From positions 40,246 to 104,245 of the forward strand of contig NZ_CABFLM010000060.1 of assembly GCF_901873365.1 (NCBI RefSeq): a stretch of DNA of 64,000 bases, read 5' to 3'. This stretch comes from an uncultured Aggregatibacter sp. GTDB lineage: Bacteria > Pseudomonadota > Gammaproteobacteria > Enterobacterales > Pasteurellaceae. The notes under the pieces are model-generated. The model ran no database searches, had not been told where the DNA came from, and was given only the letters and a program-made list of their open reading frames with translations. Shown piece after piece: positions 26,653 through 34,972 of the stretch (positions are counted from its first letter, which is position 1; every line of letters begins with the position of its first letter). A program made the position numbers and the translations under genes.

Positions 26653-27006
26653 ACGCACGGAACGTTATTTAACCCTTTCGGGCATTCAGGATTTCGTGCA
26701 ACAAGTTGCACGCTACAATTCACTAAAATAGAGATATGAAAATAGACATTTCCGAGTGAAAGGATTTTTTGTCAGCACAGTGAGCTTAAATACAAAAGTT
26801 GTGGAGGAGTATATAAGGAATCAAGAAAAAGAAGACATGGTTCAAGATAATTTATCAACGAAAGAACATATTGACCCCTTTAAGGGGTAGTCAAGGAAGT
26901 CATTAGACACGGTTGTCAGTTTTCACAAGCTCCTTGAGGGGCTTGTGAAGTATAGGCCCTTATAGGGGAGCCTAAAAACCGCACGTTTTACGTGCGGATT
27001 GTTATT
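26648..27006 (+). repeat. 359-bp direct repeat, copy 2
   Basis: Same orientation as copy 1 (22708-23066), equal length, 10 mismatches. It carries the transposase 3' tail (ending HIDPFKG before TAG) and right-end hairpins, but lacks the left REP arm and left end present beside copy 1. It truncates hitA on one side and ends 18 bp from the maeB stop codon on the other. This and its flanks account for the whole gene-free stretch 26653-27024. Confidence 0.95.
26974..26997 (-). terminator. Right-end hairpin acting as likely maeB terminator
   Basis: Minus-strand stem CCGCACG / CGTGCGG, loop TAAAA, followed by TTTTT, 28 nt downstream of the maeB stop. No other terminator was found for maeB, so the mobile-element end appears to have taken that role. 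Confidence 0.6.
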
Positions 27007-27024
27007 AGGCATAATTTGTATGCT

Positions 27025-29289
27025 TTATTGCGCTTTTACCGCAGCGATTGCCACCATATTAATAATACGGCGAACAGACGCGACTGAGGTTAAAATATGC
27101 GCTGATTTTTTCAAACCCATTAAGATTGGTCCAACGGTTGTCGGTGTTGCCGTGCCTTGTAATAGATTTAAGCTGATACGCGCAGCTTCCATATTTGGCA
27201 TCACTAGCACGTTTGCCGCACCTTTGAGTGGGCTGTCCGGCATCACGTCATCACGGAGCTGTTGTGATAAGGCAACGTCACAGTGCATTTCGCCGTCAAT
27301 GGAGAGTTCCGGCGCTCTTTCTTTCACTAAACGTAAAACGTTACGCATTTTGACCGCACTTGGGGTGTTATTGCTACCGTAATTGGAATGTGAAATTAAG
27401 GCAATTTGCGGTTCGATACCAAACAGGCTGACTTCTTTCGCTGTCATGAGCGTAATTTCTGCCAATTCTTCCGCTGTCGGATCGTTGTTCACGAAGGTAT
27501 CGGCAAGGAATAAGTTGCCTGCCGGTAGCACTAAGCCGTTAACGGTCGCCGCCGTATGTACCCCTTCTTGCAAACCAATGACGTTTTTGAGGTTTTTTAA
27601 ATGGTCGGCATAATGTCCTACTAAACCACACAACATGGCGTCGGCATGACCTAAATGTAACAACACGGCACCGATAGCCGTTGGGTTGTTAAACATTTCC
27701 CGTTTAGCAATATCCGGTGTGACGCCTGCACGTTTGAGCATGTCATAGTAAGTTTTGCAACATTCTTGATAACGTGCGTCATTTTCGATGTTAATTAACT
27801 CAAAATCACGTCCCGCCTGAATATGTAACCCGAGTTTTTTAATGCGTTGTTCAATGACGCTTGGGCGACCGAGTAAAATCGGATAAGCGATGCCTAAGGT
27901 CGAGATTTCTTGCACAGCATGTAAAATTCGGGTTTCTTCACCGTCGGTTAATAACACACGTTTCTTGTCTTGTTTCGCTTGCGCAAATACCGGTTTCATA
28001 AACAGGTTGGTTTTATAAACAAACTGGGTGAGTTGCTCGATGTACGCATCAAAATCTTTAATTGGGCGGGTTGCGACACCGGAATCCATCGCGGCTTTTG
28101 CTACGGCTGGCGCGATACGCACGATTAAACGCGGATCAAAGGGTTTTGGAATAATGTATTCCGGGCCAAACGTGAGTTCGCTGTCACCATAAGCAGATGT
28201 CACCACATCGCTTTGTTCGGCTAATGCCAAGTCGGCAATGGCACGCACCGCGGCAAGTTTCATTTCTTCGTTAATGGTGGTGGCGCTGACATCCAATGCA
28301 CCACGGAAAATGAACGGGAAGCAAAGTACGTTGTTAACTTGGTTCGGATAGTCGGAACGACCGGTACATACAATAGCATCCGGACGGGCTTCTTTTGCCA
28401 ATGGTGGCAGAATTTCCGGTTCAGGGTTGGCGAGTGCCAAAATCAACGGATGTGCCGCCATGGTTTTAACCATTTCTTGCGTTAACGTACCGGCAGCAGA
28501 ACAACCTAAGAAAATATCCGCATTCGGAATGACTTCCGCTAAGGTACGTTTGCCGTTATCGTCGATCGCATACAGTTTTTTGGTTTCGTCCATACGATCA
28601 TCGCGGTTTTTATAGATCACGCCTTTGGAGTCGCACACGGTGATATTTTCTCGTTTCATACCGAGGGAAACCAATAAGTTCAAGCACGCAATCGATGCGG
28701 CACCGGCACCGGAGGCAACCAGTTTCACGTTTTCGATTTTTTTATCGACAATGCGTAAGCCGTTTAACACCGCTGCGGCAGAAATAATCGCGGTGCCGTG
28801 TTGGTCATCGTGGAAGACAGGAATTTTCATTCTTTCACGTAATTTGCGTTCAATGTAAAAACATTCCGGTGCTTTAATGTCTTCCAAGTTAATGCCGCCG
28901 AAGGTGGGTTCAAGAGACGCAATAATATCGATGAGCTTATCTGGGTCGTGTTCATTCACTTCAATGTCGAAGACGTTGACGCCGGCGAATTTTTTAAACA
29001 ACACACCTTTCCCTTCCATCACCGGTTTTCCTGCTAACGCCCCGATATTGCCTAAACCAAGCACTGCCGTACCGTTTGAAATCACCGCCACCAAGTTGCC
29101 ACGAGAAGTATATTTATAAGAATCTGCCGGATCTGCTTGAATGGCCAAACAAGGTGCCGCAACACCGGGGGAATAAGCCAAGGCTAAGTCGCGTTGAGTC
29201 GCAAGCGATTTGGTGGGCGTCACTTCAATTTTTCCCGGAATTGGGAATTCGTGGAAATCTAATGCTGCTTTTTTTAGTTGTTCATCCAT
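27025..29289 (-). CDS. maeB: NADP-dependent malic enzyme with C-terminal phosphotransacetylase-like domain
   Basis: Decarboxylates malate to pyruvate with NADP+. The 754-residue MaeB type has an N-terminal malic enzyme domain (YSPGVAAPC; GTAVLGLGNIGALAG; FHDDQHGTA; NAD-binding VASGAGAASIACL) followed by a PTA-like domain from about residue 430 (HLGHADAMLCGLVG; VLVMPNMEAARISLNLLQ). That domain is regulatory in known MaeB proteins. ATG 29289 with AGAGGAT upstream is chosen over an extended ORF start at 29373. The downstream side is immediately bordered by repeat copy 2. Confidence 0.96.
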   Translation of the reverse strand: MDEQLKKAALDFHEFPIPGKIEVTPTKSLATQRDLALAYSPGVAAPCLAIQADPADSYKYTSRGNLVAVISNGTAVLGLGNIGALAGKPVMEGKGVLFKKFAGVNVFDIEVNEHDPDKLIDIIASLEPTFGGINLEDIKAPECFYIERKLRERMKIPVFHDDQHGTAIISAAAVLNGLRIVDKKIENVKLVASGAGAASIACLNLLVSLGMKRENITVCDSKGVIYKNRDDRMDETKKLYAIDDNGKRTLAEVIPNADIFLGCSAAGTLTQEMVKTMAAHPLILALANPEPEILPPLAKEARPDAIVCTGRSDYPNQVNNVLCFPFIFRGALDVSATTINEEMKLAAVRAIADLALAEQSDVVTSAYGDSELTFGPEYIIPKPFDPRLIVRIAPAVAKAAMDSGVATRPIKDFDAYIEQLTQFVYKTNLFMKPVFAQAKQDKKRVLLTDGEETRILHAVQEISTLGIAYPILLGRPSVIEQRIKKLGLHIQAGRDFELINIENDARYQECCKTYYDMLKRAGVTPDIAKREMFNNPTAIGAVLLHLGHADAMLCGLVGHYADHLKNLKNVIGLQEGVHTAATVNGLVLPAGNLFLADTFVNNDPTAEELAEITLMTAKEVSLFGIEPQIALISHSNYGSNNTPSAVKMRNVLRLVKERAPELSIDGEMHCDVALSQQLRDDVMPDSPLKGAANVLVMPNMEAARISLNLLQGTATPTTVGPILMGLKKSAHILTSVASVRRIINMVAIAAVKAQ

Positions 29290-29519
29290 AAAAATATCCT
29301 CTTTTGAATAAATGCGTTGGAACAAGTTCGTTTTATTATAATGAAAATGGAAGAGAATTCTGTGACATTTCACACATTATTAACAATTTTTACGCACCAT
29401 GAAACTGTTGTCAGGAGCGATAATGTCTTTCGGTCAGTGAGGTGCAGTAAAGTGCGGTGACTTTTTCTGTTCTTTTTTACGAAAAAAATTGACCGCACTT
29501 TTAGCCATGAGATCTAAAA

Positions 29520-29546
29520 AAAAGAATGCCATAAAAGCATTCTTTT
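29520..29546 (-). terminator. Rho-independent terminator of folE
   Basis: Perfect 10-bp stem AAAAGAATGC / GCATTCTTTT with a 7-nt loop. On the minus strand it runs into a T-tract, 17 bp past the folE stop. Confidence 0.88.
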
Positions 29547-29563
29547 GGGATCATTTGATGGGA

Positions 29564-30220
29564 TTACTTATTAATTAAACTCAAAAATTCTTTACGCGTT
29601 TCACGATCTTCTAAGAACACGCCGCCGAAAGCCGATGTCACCGTATAGCTGTTGGCATCTTTAATGCCGCGACATTTCACACAAAAATGCGTTGCTTTGA
29701 CATAGACGGCCACATCGTCCGTTTCTAAAATCGTTTGAAATGCCAATAAAATTTGCTCCGTTAAGCGTTCCTGTACTTGCGGGCGTTGAGCAAAAAATGC
29801 CACAACACGATTAATTTTTGATAACCCGATGACCCATTTTTTCGGGTAATACGCCACGGACACCATGCCATCGATGGTCACGAAATGATGCTCACAGGTG
29901 CTGGTTAACGTCACATCATTGACTAACACCATTTCGCTGACTTTCATACGATTGGCGATATTGGTGATTTTCGGAAAGTTGGCATAATCCAAACCACTGA
30001 AAATTTCATCAACGAACATTTTGGCAAGGCGGGCAGGGGTTTCTTCAATGCTGTCGTCACGTAAATCCAAACCGATTAAACGCAACACTTCACGCATATG
30101 TTGTTCAATGTGTGTGCGACGTTCATCTTTGCTTTCGTCCAACACAATCATGGGGGTTTCGATTCCTTTCTGACGCAGCGCCTCACGCACTTTCGCTGCT
30201 TCAGGTGAAATGTGATTCAT
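29564..30220 (-). CDS. folE: GTP cyclohydrolase I (type IA)
   Basis: Converts GTP to 7,8-dihydroneopterin triphosphate, first step of tetrahydrofolate synthesis. A 218-residue protein. Typical motifs: ETPARLAKMFVDEIFSGLDY, the zinc ligands in STCEHHFVTIDG and THFCVKCRGIKD, and GLSKINRVV plus RPQVQERLTEQI in the active site. Monocistronic with its own terminator. The upstream gap contains an AT-rich stretch (about 30270-30302), discussed under rejected items. Confidence 0.97.
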   Translation of the reverse strand: MNHISPEAAKVREALRQKGIETPMIVLDESKDERRTHIEQHMREVLRLIGLDLRDDSIEETPARLAKMFVDEIFSGLDYANFPKITNIANRMKVSEMVLVNDVTLTSTCEHHFVTIDGMVSVAYYPKKWVIGLSKINRVVAFFAQRPQVQERLTEQILLAFQTILETDDVAVYVKATHFCVKCRGIKDANSYTVTSAFGGVFLEDRETRKEFLSLINK

Positions 30221-30511
30221 TTACTACTCTCAATTAAGGCAGATCAAAATAATGCGGCATTCTAACAAACTCTCCGATAATAATAAAATGAGAATAATTT
30301 TAGCTGAGGATGAAAATCTCTCTCTGTGAGGGGCTGTTTGACTGAGTCGTATTCGGCGTGATGTTGATAAAAGCACCTGGATTTACAAATCACAAATTTT
30401 ATCACGCCCATTGTCGCACCGTGATATGATGGTTTCTCTCAATGCAGGTAACAGCTGATTGAATCGGTTGAACCTAAAATAAATTCGCTATTTAATGAAA
30501 AGTGAGCCGCT

Positions 30512-31306
30512 ATGCGTTATTCCATTCATGATTTTGTACAATTAATCGCTCGACTACGGGAGCCGGTGAACGGTTGTCCGTGGGATATTAAACAAAATTA
30601 CACCTCAATGATTGCTTGCCTCAAAGAAGAAACTTACGAAGTGATTGAAGCCATTGAGCAACATAATACAGAAAATCTAAAAGAAGAACTGGGTGACTTG
30701 TTATTGCAAGTGGTCTTTCTTAGTCAATTGGCAACAGAAGATCATCACTTTACTTTTGATGAGGTTGTGCAAGCTGTGGCGGAAAAAATCGTACGACGCC
30801 ATCCTCATGTTTTCGGTAACACACAAGCCAACAACGAAGAAGAAGCCTTACAAAATTGGAATGCGATGAAAGCCTTGGAACATCAACATCAAGGGCATAC
30901 GTCCTTATTGGATAATATTCCGCACGCATTTCCTGCCTTGATGCGTGCAGAAAAATTACAAAAACGTTGTAGCAAAGTCGGGTTCGATTGGGCGGACGTT
31001 TCCCCTGTTTTTGCTAAAGTGGAAGAAGAATTGCAGGAAGTCAAACAAGAAATCGCACGTTCTCCACAAGATCCGGCAAAAATTGAAGAAGAAATCGGTG
31101 ATCTCTTTTTTGCCACGGTGAACCTCAGCCGACACTTGAAATGCTCGGCAGAAGAAAGTTTGCGTAAAGCCAATCAGAAATTTGAGCAGCGTTTCCGCTG
31201 TGTTGAGGCCAAGCTTGGTGTGCAAAATCGGACGTTGGCGGAAGCTTCATTAGAGGAAATGGATAGGTTGTGGGATGATGTGAAACGGGAAGAAAAACAC
31301 CGTTAA
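30512..31306 (+). CDS. mazG: Nucleoside triphosphate pyrophosphohydrolase MazG
   Basis: Hydrolyses (d)NTPs to monophosphates and PPi, a house-cleaning enzyme. The 264-residue protein has two tandem MazG helical domains: N-terminal CPWDIKQNYTSM, EETYEVIEAIE and EELGDLLLQVVF; C-terminal EELQEVKQEI and EEIGDLFFATVNLSRHL. The paired EExxE...ExxD metal-binding helices are intact in both. Followed 44 nt later by waaF on the same strand, so possibly co-transcribed. Confidence 0.95.
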   Translation: MRYSIHDFVQLIARLREPVNGCPWDIKQNYTSMIACLKEETYEVIEAIEQHNTENLKEELGDLLLQVVFLSQLATEDHHFTFDEVVQAVAEKIVRRHPHVFGNTQANNEEEALQNWNAMKALEHQHQGHTSLLDNIPHAFPALMRAEKLQKRCSKVGFDWADVSPVFAKVEEELQEVKQEIARSPQDPAKIEEEIGDLFFATVNLSRHLKCSAEESLRKANQKFEQRFRCVEAKLGVQNRTLAEASLEEMDRLWDDVKREEKHR

Positions 31307-31350
31307 AATCCACCGCACTTTACGATTAATTTGACATTTATCTTTATTAT

Positions 31351-32391
31351 ATGAATATCCTGATTATCGGCCCGTCTTGGGTGGGCGACATGGTGATGTC
31401 GCACAGTTTGTATCAACAATTATGTCTTCAATACCCTCAATGCCACATTGATGTCATGGCGCCGAATTGGTGTAAACCGTTGCTGGCGCGTATGCCGGAA
31501 GTTCGCCAAGCAATCGAAATGCCGTTGGGACACGGTAAGTTTGCGTTATGTGAACGTTATCGTTTAGGCAAAGCCTTACGCCAGCGTTATGATATGGCGA
31601 TTGTTTTACCCAATTCATTAAAGTCTGCGCTGATTCCGCTGTTTGCAAAGATTAAGCATCGTCGCGGATGGAAAGGCGAATCCCGTTATTTTCTGCTCAA
31701 TGATTTACGTCATCATAAACAACGTTATCCCATGATGGTGCAACGTTATGTTGCGCTTGCGTTTGAACGCAATGCGGTTCCCTCTGCAACCGAAATACCG
31801 GTCTTAGCCCCGAAATTAACGGTAAATCCACAACAGCAAGCCGCCACCTTAAAACAATTTGAAAAACAAACCGCACTTTTAGGCACGCGCCCGTTGATTG
31901 GATTTTGTCCCGGCGCGGAATTTGGCCCGGCAAAACGTTGGCCGCATTATCACTATGCAAAACTAGCTGAAATGTTAATTGAACAGGGCTATGCCATTAT
32001 GTTATTTGGTTCGGCAAAAGATGTGGACGTAGGCGAGCAGATTCGCAATACATTGCCGAAGACGTTACAGCCGTTCTGTGTGAATTTAGCCGGACAGACC
32101 AGCTTGGATCAAGCGGTCGATCTGATTGCTCATTGCGCCGTGATTGTGAGTAATGACAGCGGATTAATGCATATTGCGGCGGCAACCTCACGCCCGCTGG
32201 TTGCCCTTTACGGTCCGACCAGTCCGACCTATACGCCACCGCTTTCCGACAAAGCCATTATTCTGCGGAAAATAGAAGGCGGCTTGCTTAAAGTACGTAA
32301 AAGCATGGATAGTGCGGAAGGTTATCATCAAAGTCTGATTGATCTTTCTCCACAAGACGTGATGGAGGCGGTACGTGCTTTACAAGCATAA
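31351..32391 (+). CDS. waaF: ADP-heptose:LPS heptosyltransferase II
   Basis: Adds the second heptose to the LOS inner core. GT9 family, 346 residues: MNILIIGPSWVGDMVMSHSLYQQL at the N-terminus, a middle basic segment, FCPGAEFGPAKRWPHYHYA (ADP-heptose region), and VSNDSGLMHIAAATSRPLVALYGPTSP near the C-terminus. The GPSWVGDMVM and SPTYTPPL signatures separate WaaF from OpsX/WaaC. It lies downstream of mazG and 129 bp upstream of hitA. Confidence 0.95.
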   Translation: MNILIIGPSWVGDMVMSHSLYQQLCLQYPQCHIDVMAPNWCKPLLARMPEVRQAIEMPLGHGKFALCERYRLGKALRQRYDMAIVLPNSLKSALIPLFAKIKHRRGWKGESRYFLLNDLRHHKQRYPMMVQRYVALAFERNAVPSATEIPVLAPKLTVNPQQQAATLKQFEKQTALLGTRPLIGFCPGAEFGPAKRWPHYHYAKLAEMLIEQGYAIMLFGSAKDVDVGEQIRNTLPKTLQPFCVNLAGQTSLDQAVDLIAHCAVIVSNDSGLMHIAAATSRPLVALYGPTSPTYTPPLSDKAIILRKIEGGLLKVRKSMDSAEGYHQSLIDLSPQDVMEAVRALQA

Positions 32392-32408
32392 TCGTTGTTT
32401 TGATTAAT

Positions 32409-32427
32409 AATTGAGAACTATTTGCAT
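32409..32427 (+). promoter_or_regulatory. Putative Fur box upstream of hitA
   Basis: The 19-mer AATTGAGAACTATTTGCAT fits the common Fur-box form AATGAGAATnATTTGCATT with few mismatches. It lies 94 bp before the hitA start codon, where an iron-repressed promoter is expected. Inferred from pattern only. Confidence 0.55.
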
Positions 32428-32520
32428 TTTATTTTCAATCTTCTAGAATGGTCTCGTTCATGCACAATTTAACATTGCGCAGAACCTATCATTTATCTGA
32501 AATTATAAAAGGAGTTTTTT

Positions 32521-33519
32521 ATGAAGATTCGTCATTTCCAACTTGCCACCCTCGCTGCGGCAATTGCCTTCTCCGGCATTGCAGCAGCCGATATCACGGT
32601 TTATAACGGTCAACACAAAGAAGCAGCTAAAGCGGTCACCGAAGCCTTTACCAAAGAAACCGGTATTAAAGTCATTTTAAACAGTGCTAAAAGCGAACAG
32701 CTTGCCGGCCAGTTAAAAGAAGAAGGAGACAAAACCCCGGCTGATGTATTCTATACCGAACAAGTCGCCTCCTTTGTTGGATTATCCGACGCAGATCTAC
32801 TTGAACCCCTCTCTGCCGACATCATTAAACAAACCCAATATAAAGGCGTGCCGGTTGCACCGAAAAAAGACTGGATTGCCTTAAGTGGTCGTTCTCGCGT
32901 GGTGGTTTATGATAAGAATAAACTTTCTGAAAAAGACATGGAAAAATCCGTGTTAGATTACGCTACCCCAAAATGGAAAGATAAGATTGGTTATGTGCCG
33001 ACTTCCGGTGCGTTCTTAGAACAAGTCATTGCTATCACCAAATTAAAAGGCGAACAAGCGGCGTTAAACTGGCTAAAAGGCTTGAAAGAAAACGGCAAAC
33101 TTTACGCGAAAAATAGCGTGGCGTTGCAAGCTGTTGAAAATGGTGAAGTGCCGGCAGCGTTAATTAACAACTATTATTGGTATGCGTTGGCAAAAGAAAA
33201 AGGCGAAGATAAACTAAATTCTCGTTTGTACTTCATTCGCCATCAAGATCCGGGCGCATTAGTGACTTACTCTGGCGCAGCGGTGTTAAAAGGTTCAAAA
33301 AATAAAGAAGAAGCGAAAAAATTCGTGGATTTCTTAGCCAGCAAAAAAGGTCAAGAAGCCCTTGTGGCTGTTCGTGCGGAATATCCATTACGCACCGATG
33401 TTGTTTCGCCGTTTAATATGGAACCTTACGCAAAATTAGAAGCACCTGAAGTGAGTGCGACAACGGCGCAAGATAAAGAAAACGCGAACAAATTAATTGA
33501 ACAAGCCGGTTTGAAATAA
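32521..33519 (+). CDS. hitA: Periplasmic ferric iron-binding protein HitA (FbpA/AfuA family)
   Basis: Captures Fe3+ in the periplasm and delivers it to an HitBC-type ABC permease. The 332-residue protein has a signal peptide cleaved after AIAFSGIAAA. All the iron ligands known from FbpA are visible in mature numbering: His9 (VYNGQH), Glu57 (FYTEQ), and Asn193, Tyr195, Tyr196 (NNYYW). RBS is AAAGGAG. There is no hitB or hitC beside it: the next gene (nagC) is convergent. It is thus an orphan binding protein whose permease must lie elsewhere, while a broken hitA-hitB copy sits 6 kb away. Confidence 0.95.
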   Translation: MKIRHFQLATLAAAIAFSGIAAADITVYNGQHKEAAKAVTEAFTKETGIKVILNSAKSEQLAGQLKEEGDKTPADVFYTEQVASFVGLSDADLLEPLSADIIKQTQYKGVPVAPKKDWIALSGRSRVVVYDKNKLSEKDMEKSVLDYATPKWKDKIGYVPTSGAFLEQVIAITKLKGEQAALNWLKGLKENGKLYAKNSVALQAVENGEVPAALINNYYWYALAKEKGEDKLNSRLYFIRHQDPGALVTYSGAAVLKGSKNKEEAKKFVDFLASKKGQEALVAVRAEYPLRTDVVSPFNMEPYAKLEAPEVSATTAQDKENANKLIEQAGLK

Positions 33520-33527
33520 GCTTGTTA

Positions 33528-33558
33528 TCACGGCATCTCATGCGAAGAGATGCCGTGA
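33528..33558 (+). promoter_or_regulatory. Post-hitA RNA hairpin (intact copy)
   Basis: Perfect 12-bp stem TCACGGCATCTC / GAGATGCCGTGA with a 7-nt loop, starting 8 nt after the hitA stop. No T-run follows. Its geometry is identical to the hairpin after the hitA fragment (26386-26416), with three compensated base-pair changes between the two. Confidence 0.78.
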
Positions 33559-33686
33559 GTTCACGCACAAAAGTGCGGTCATTTTACTCTCTGTTTTTGA
33601 CAAGCCGGAGAATCCAACTGATACAGGGAATGTGATTCTCAACAGGTAACACATATTACGCGTTTGTGCTGTTGGAATGGATGCTC

Positions 33687-34910
33687 TTATTCTTCAATTA
33701 AACGGCGCAATAAACTGCCGTCAAACAACGCACGTTTCACTAAGGCGAAAGCCCCTATCACATCTTCATTGCTAAGCTCTGATGCGACTAATGGCGTGTT
33801 TTGGACAAACGCCGGTAAGGCATGGCTTTCCAAAGTACGACGAATGGCGGCAAATAAGACGTTTTTCGCCTGCGTAATTTCACCGGAAATCACGATTTTT
33901 TCCGGATTAAACATATTCACACTCATTGCCAACACTCGCCCGATTTGCGTACCAACGTGTTCGATGAGTTCTGTGGCTACCGCATCTTGCTTATTGCTGG
34001 CTTTGCAAATTGCCTCAATGTCATGAGCCTCCAAAGAAAGCCATTTACTTTGGTAACCGTCTTCCAATAACTCCGACATTTTATTTTCAATTGCCGAATT
34101 GCTGACCACCGTTTCCAAACAGCCCACATTGCCACACATACAACGTTTTCCTAACGGATCCACCTGAATATGCCCAATTTCGCCTACATTCTTTTTATAG
34201 CCGGAAAAGAGTTCATGGTTAATCACAATTCCTGCACCAACACCACGATGAATACGCAATAGCAACGAATCGTAACAATCTTTGGTGACACCAAAATAGT
34301 GCTCCGCAAGAGCTAAACTACGCACATCATGCCCAATATAGGTAGGAAAATTAAAACGTTCGGCAACGTGATTTGCCAAGTCCCAAGGCGCGCTTAAGTC
34401 AAAGTGCGGAACCTGTTCAATCATGTTGCTTTTCGTATCCACAAAGCCGGGAACCGTGATACCAATCGCAATAAATTCACTGCCACGTTTTTGGTTTTCT
34501 TGAATAAATTCATCCAAGCGTTGAAATAAAAACTGTTCAAATGCTTGTGGCGTTGGGTAATTCTCAAGCGTAAAGACGGATTTATTCACTAATTTGGCGG
34601 ACAAATCCATAATGGCTAAGGTTAAATGTTCCCGCCCAATGCCCACTAAAATAGAATGAAAATGTTTATGTTCCGCCACAATCGAGGTGGCACGACGCCC
34701 ACCGGTCGATTCTTGTTGTTCTACTTCTTTAATTAAACCGCGAGCAAGTAAATGACGGGTGATTTTAGTCACACTTGCCGGGGCAAGTTGGCTTATTTCA
34801 GAGATTTGAATACGGGAAATCGGACCTTGCTGATCGATGAGCTTATACACCACCGCACTATTCATTTGTTTTACTAGATCAACGTTCGCGATTTGAGGAC
34901 TTTCTCGCAT
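33687..34910 (-). CDS. nagC: ROK-family transcriptional repressor NagC
   Basis: DNA-binding repressor of amino-sugar genes, released by GlcNAc-6-P in E. coli. The 407-residue protein has an N-terminal winged helix (NVDLVKQMNSAVVYKLIDQ, SRIQISEISQLAPASVTKITRHLL), then the ROK sugar-binding fold with EIGHIQVDPLGKRCMCGNVGCLE (ROK signature with zinc Cys residues). The N-terminal 75 residues match the E. coli NagC pattern (STGGRR, GLIKEVEQQ) better than Mlc. It lies 62 nt downstream of hemA on the same strand with a GGGAG RBS. Its target genes are not in the window. Confidence 0.85.
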   Translation of the reverse strand: MRESPQIANVDLVKQMNSAVVYKLIDQQGPISRIQISEISQLAPASVTKITRHLLARGLIKEVEQQESTGGRRATSIVAEHKHFHSILVGIGREHLTLAIMDLSAKLVNKSVFTLENYPTPQAFEQFLFQRLDEFIQENQKRGSEFIAIGITVPGFVDTKSNMIEQVPHFDLSAPWDLANHVAERFNFPTYIGHDVRSLALAEHYFGVTKDCYDSLLLRIHRGVGAGIVINHELFSGYKKNVGEIGHIQVDPLGKRCMCGNVGCLETVVSNSAIENKMSELLEDGYQSKWLSLEAHDIEAICKASNKQDAVATELIEHVGTQIGRVLAMSVNMFNPEKIVISGEITQAKNVLFAAIRRTLESHALPAFVQNTPLVASELSNEDVIGAFALVKRALFDGSLLRRLIEE

Positions 34911-34972
34911 TTTTTTCTCCCGTAAAAGTAAATTGACTGATTTTAAACGGCATTTAAATACATTCAGAACGA

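Noticed and set aside
22708..27006. Interpretation of the RM block as a composite transposon
   Set aside because: Neither repeat encodes an intact transposase, and IS200-type elements do not normally move passenger DNA as composites. Direct repeats plus truncation fit recombination after insertion better.
30270..30302. AT-rich stretch upstream of folE resembling a Fur box (AATGAGAATAATTTT)
   Set aside because: Only a partial match, lies in an AT-rich gap, and no iron gene is adjacent. Not strong enough to list as a site.
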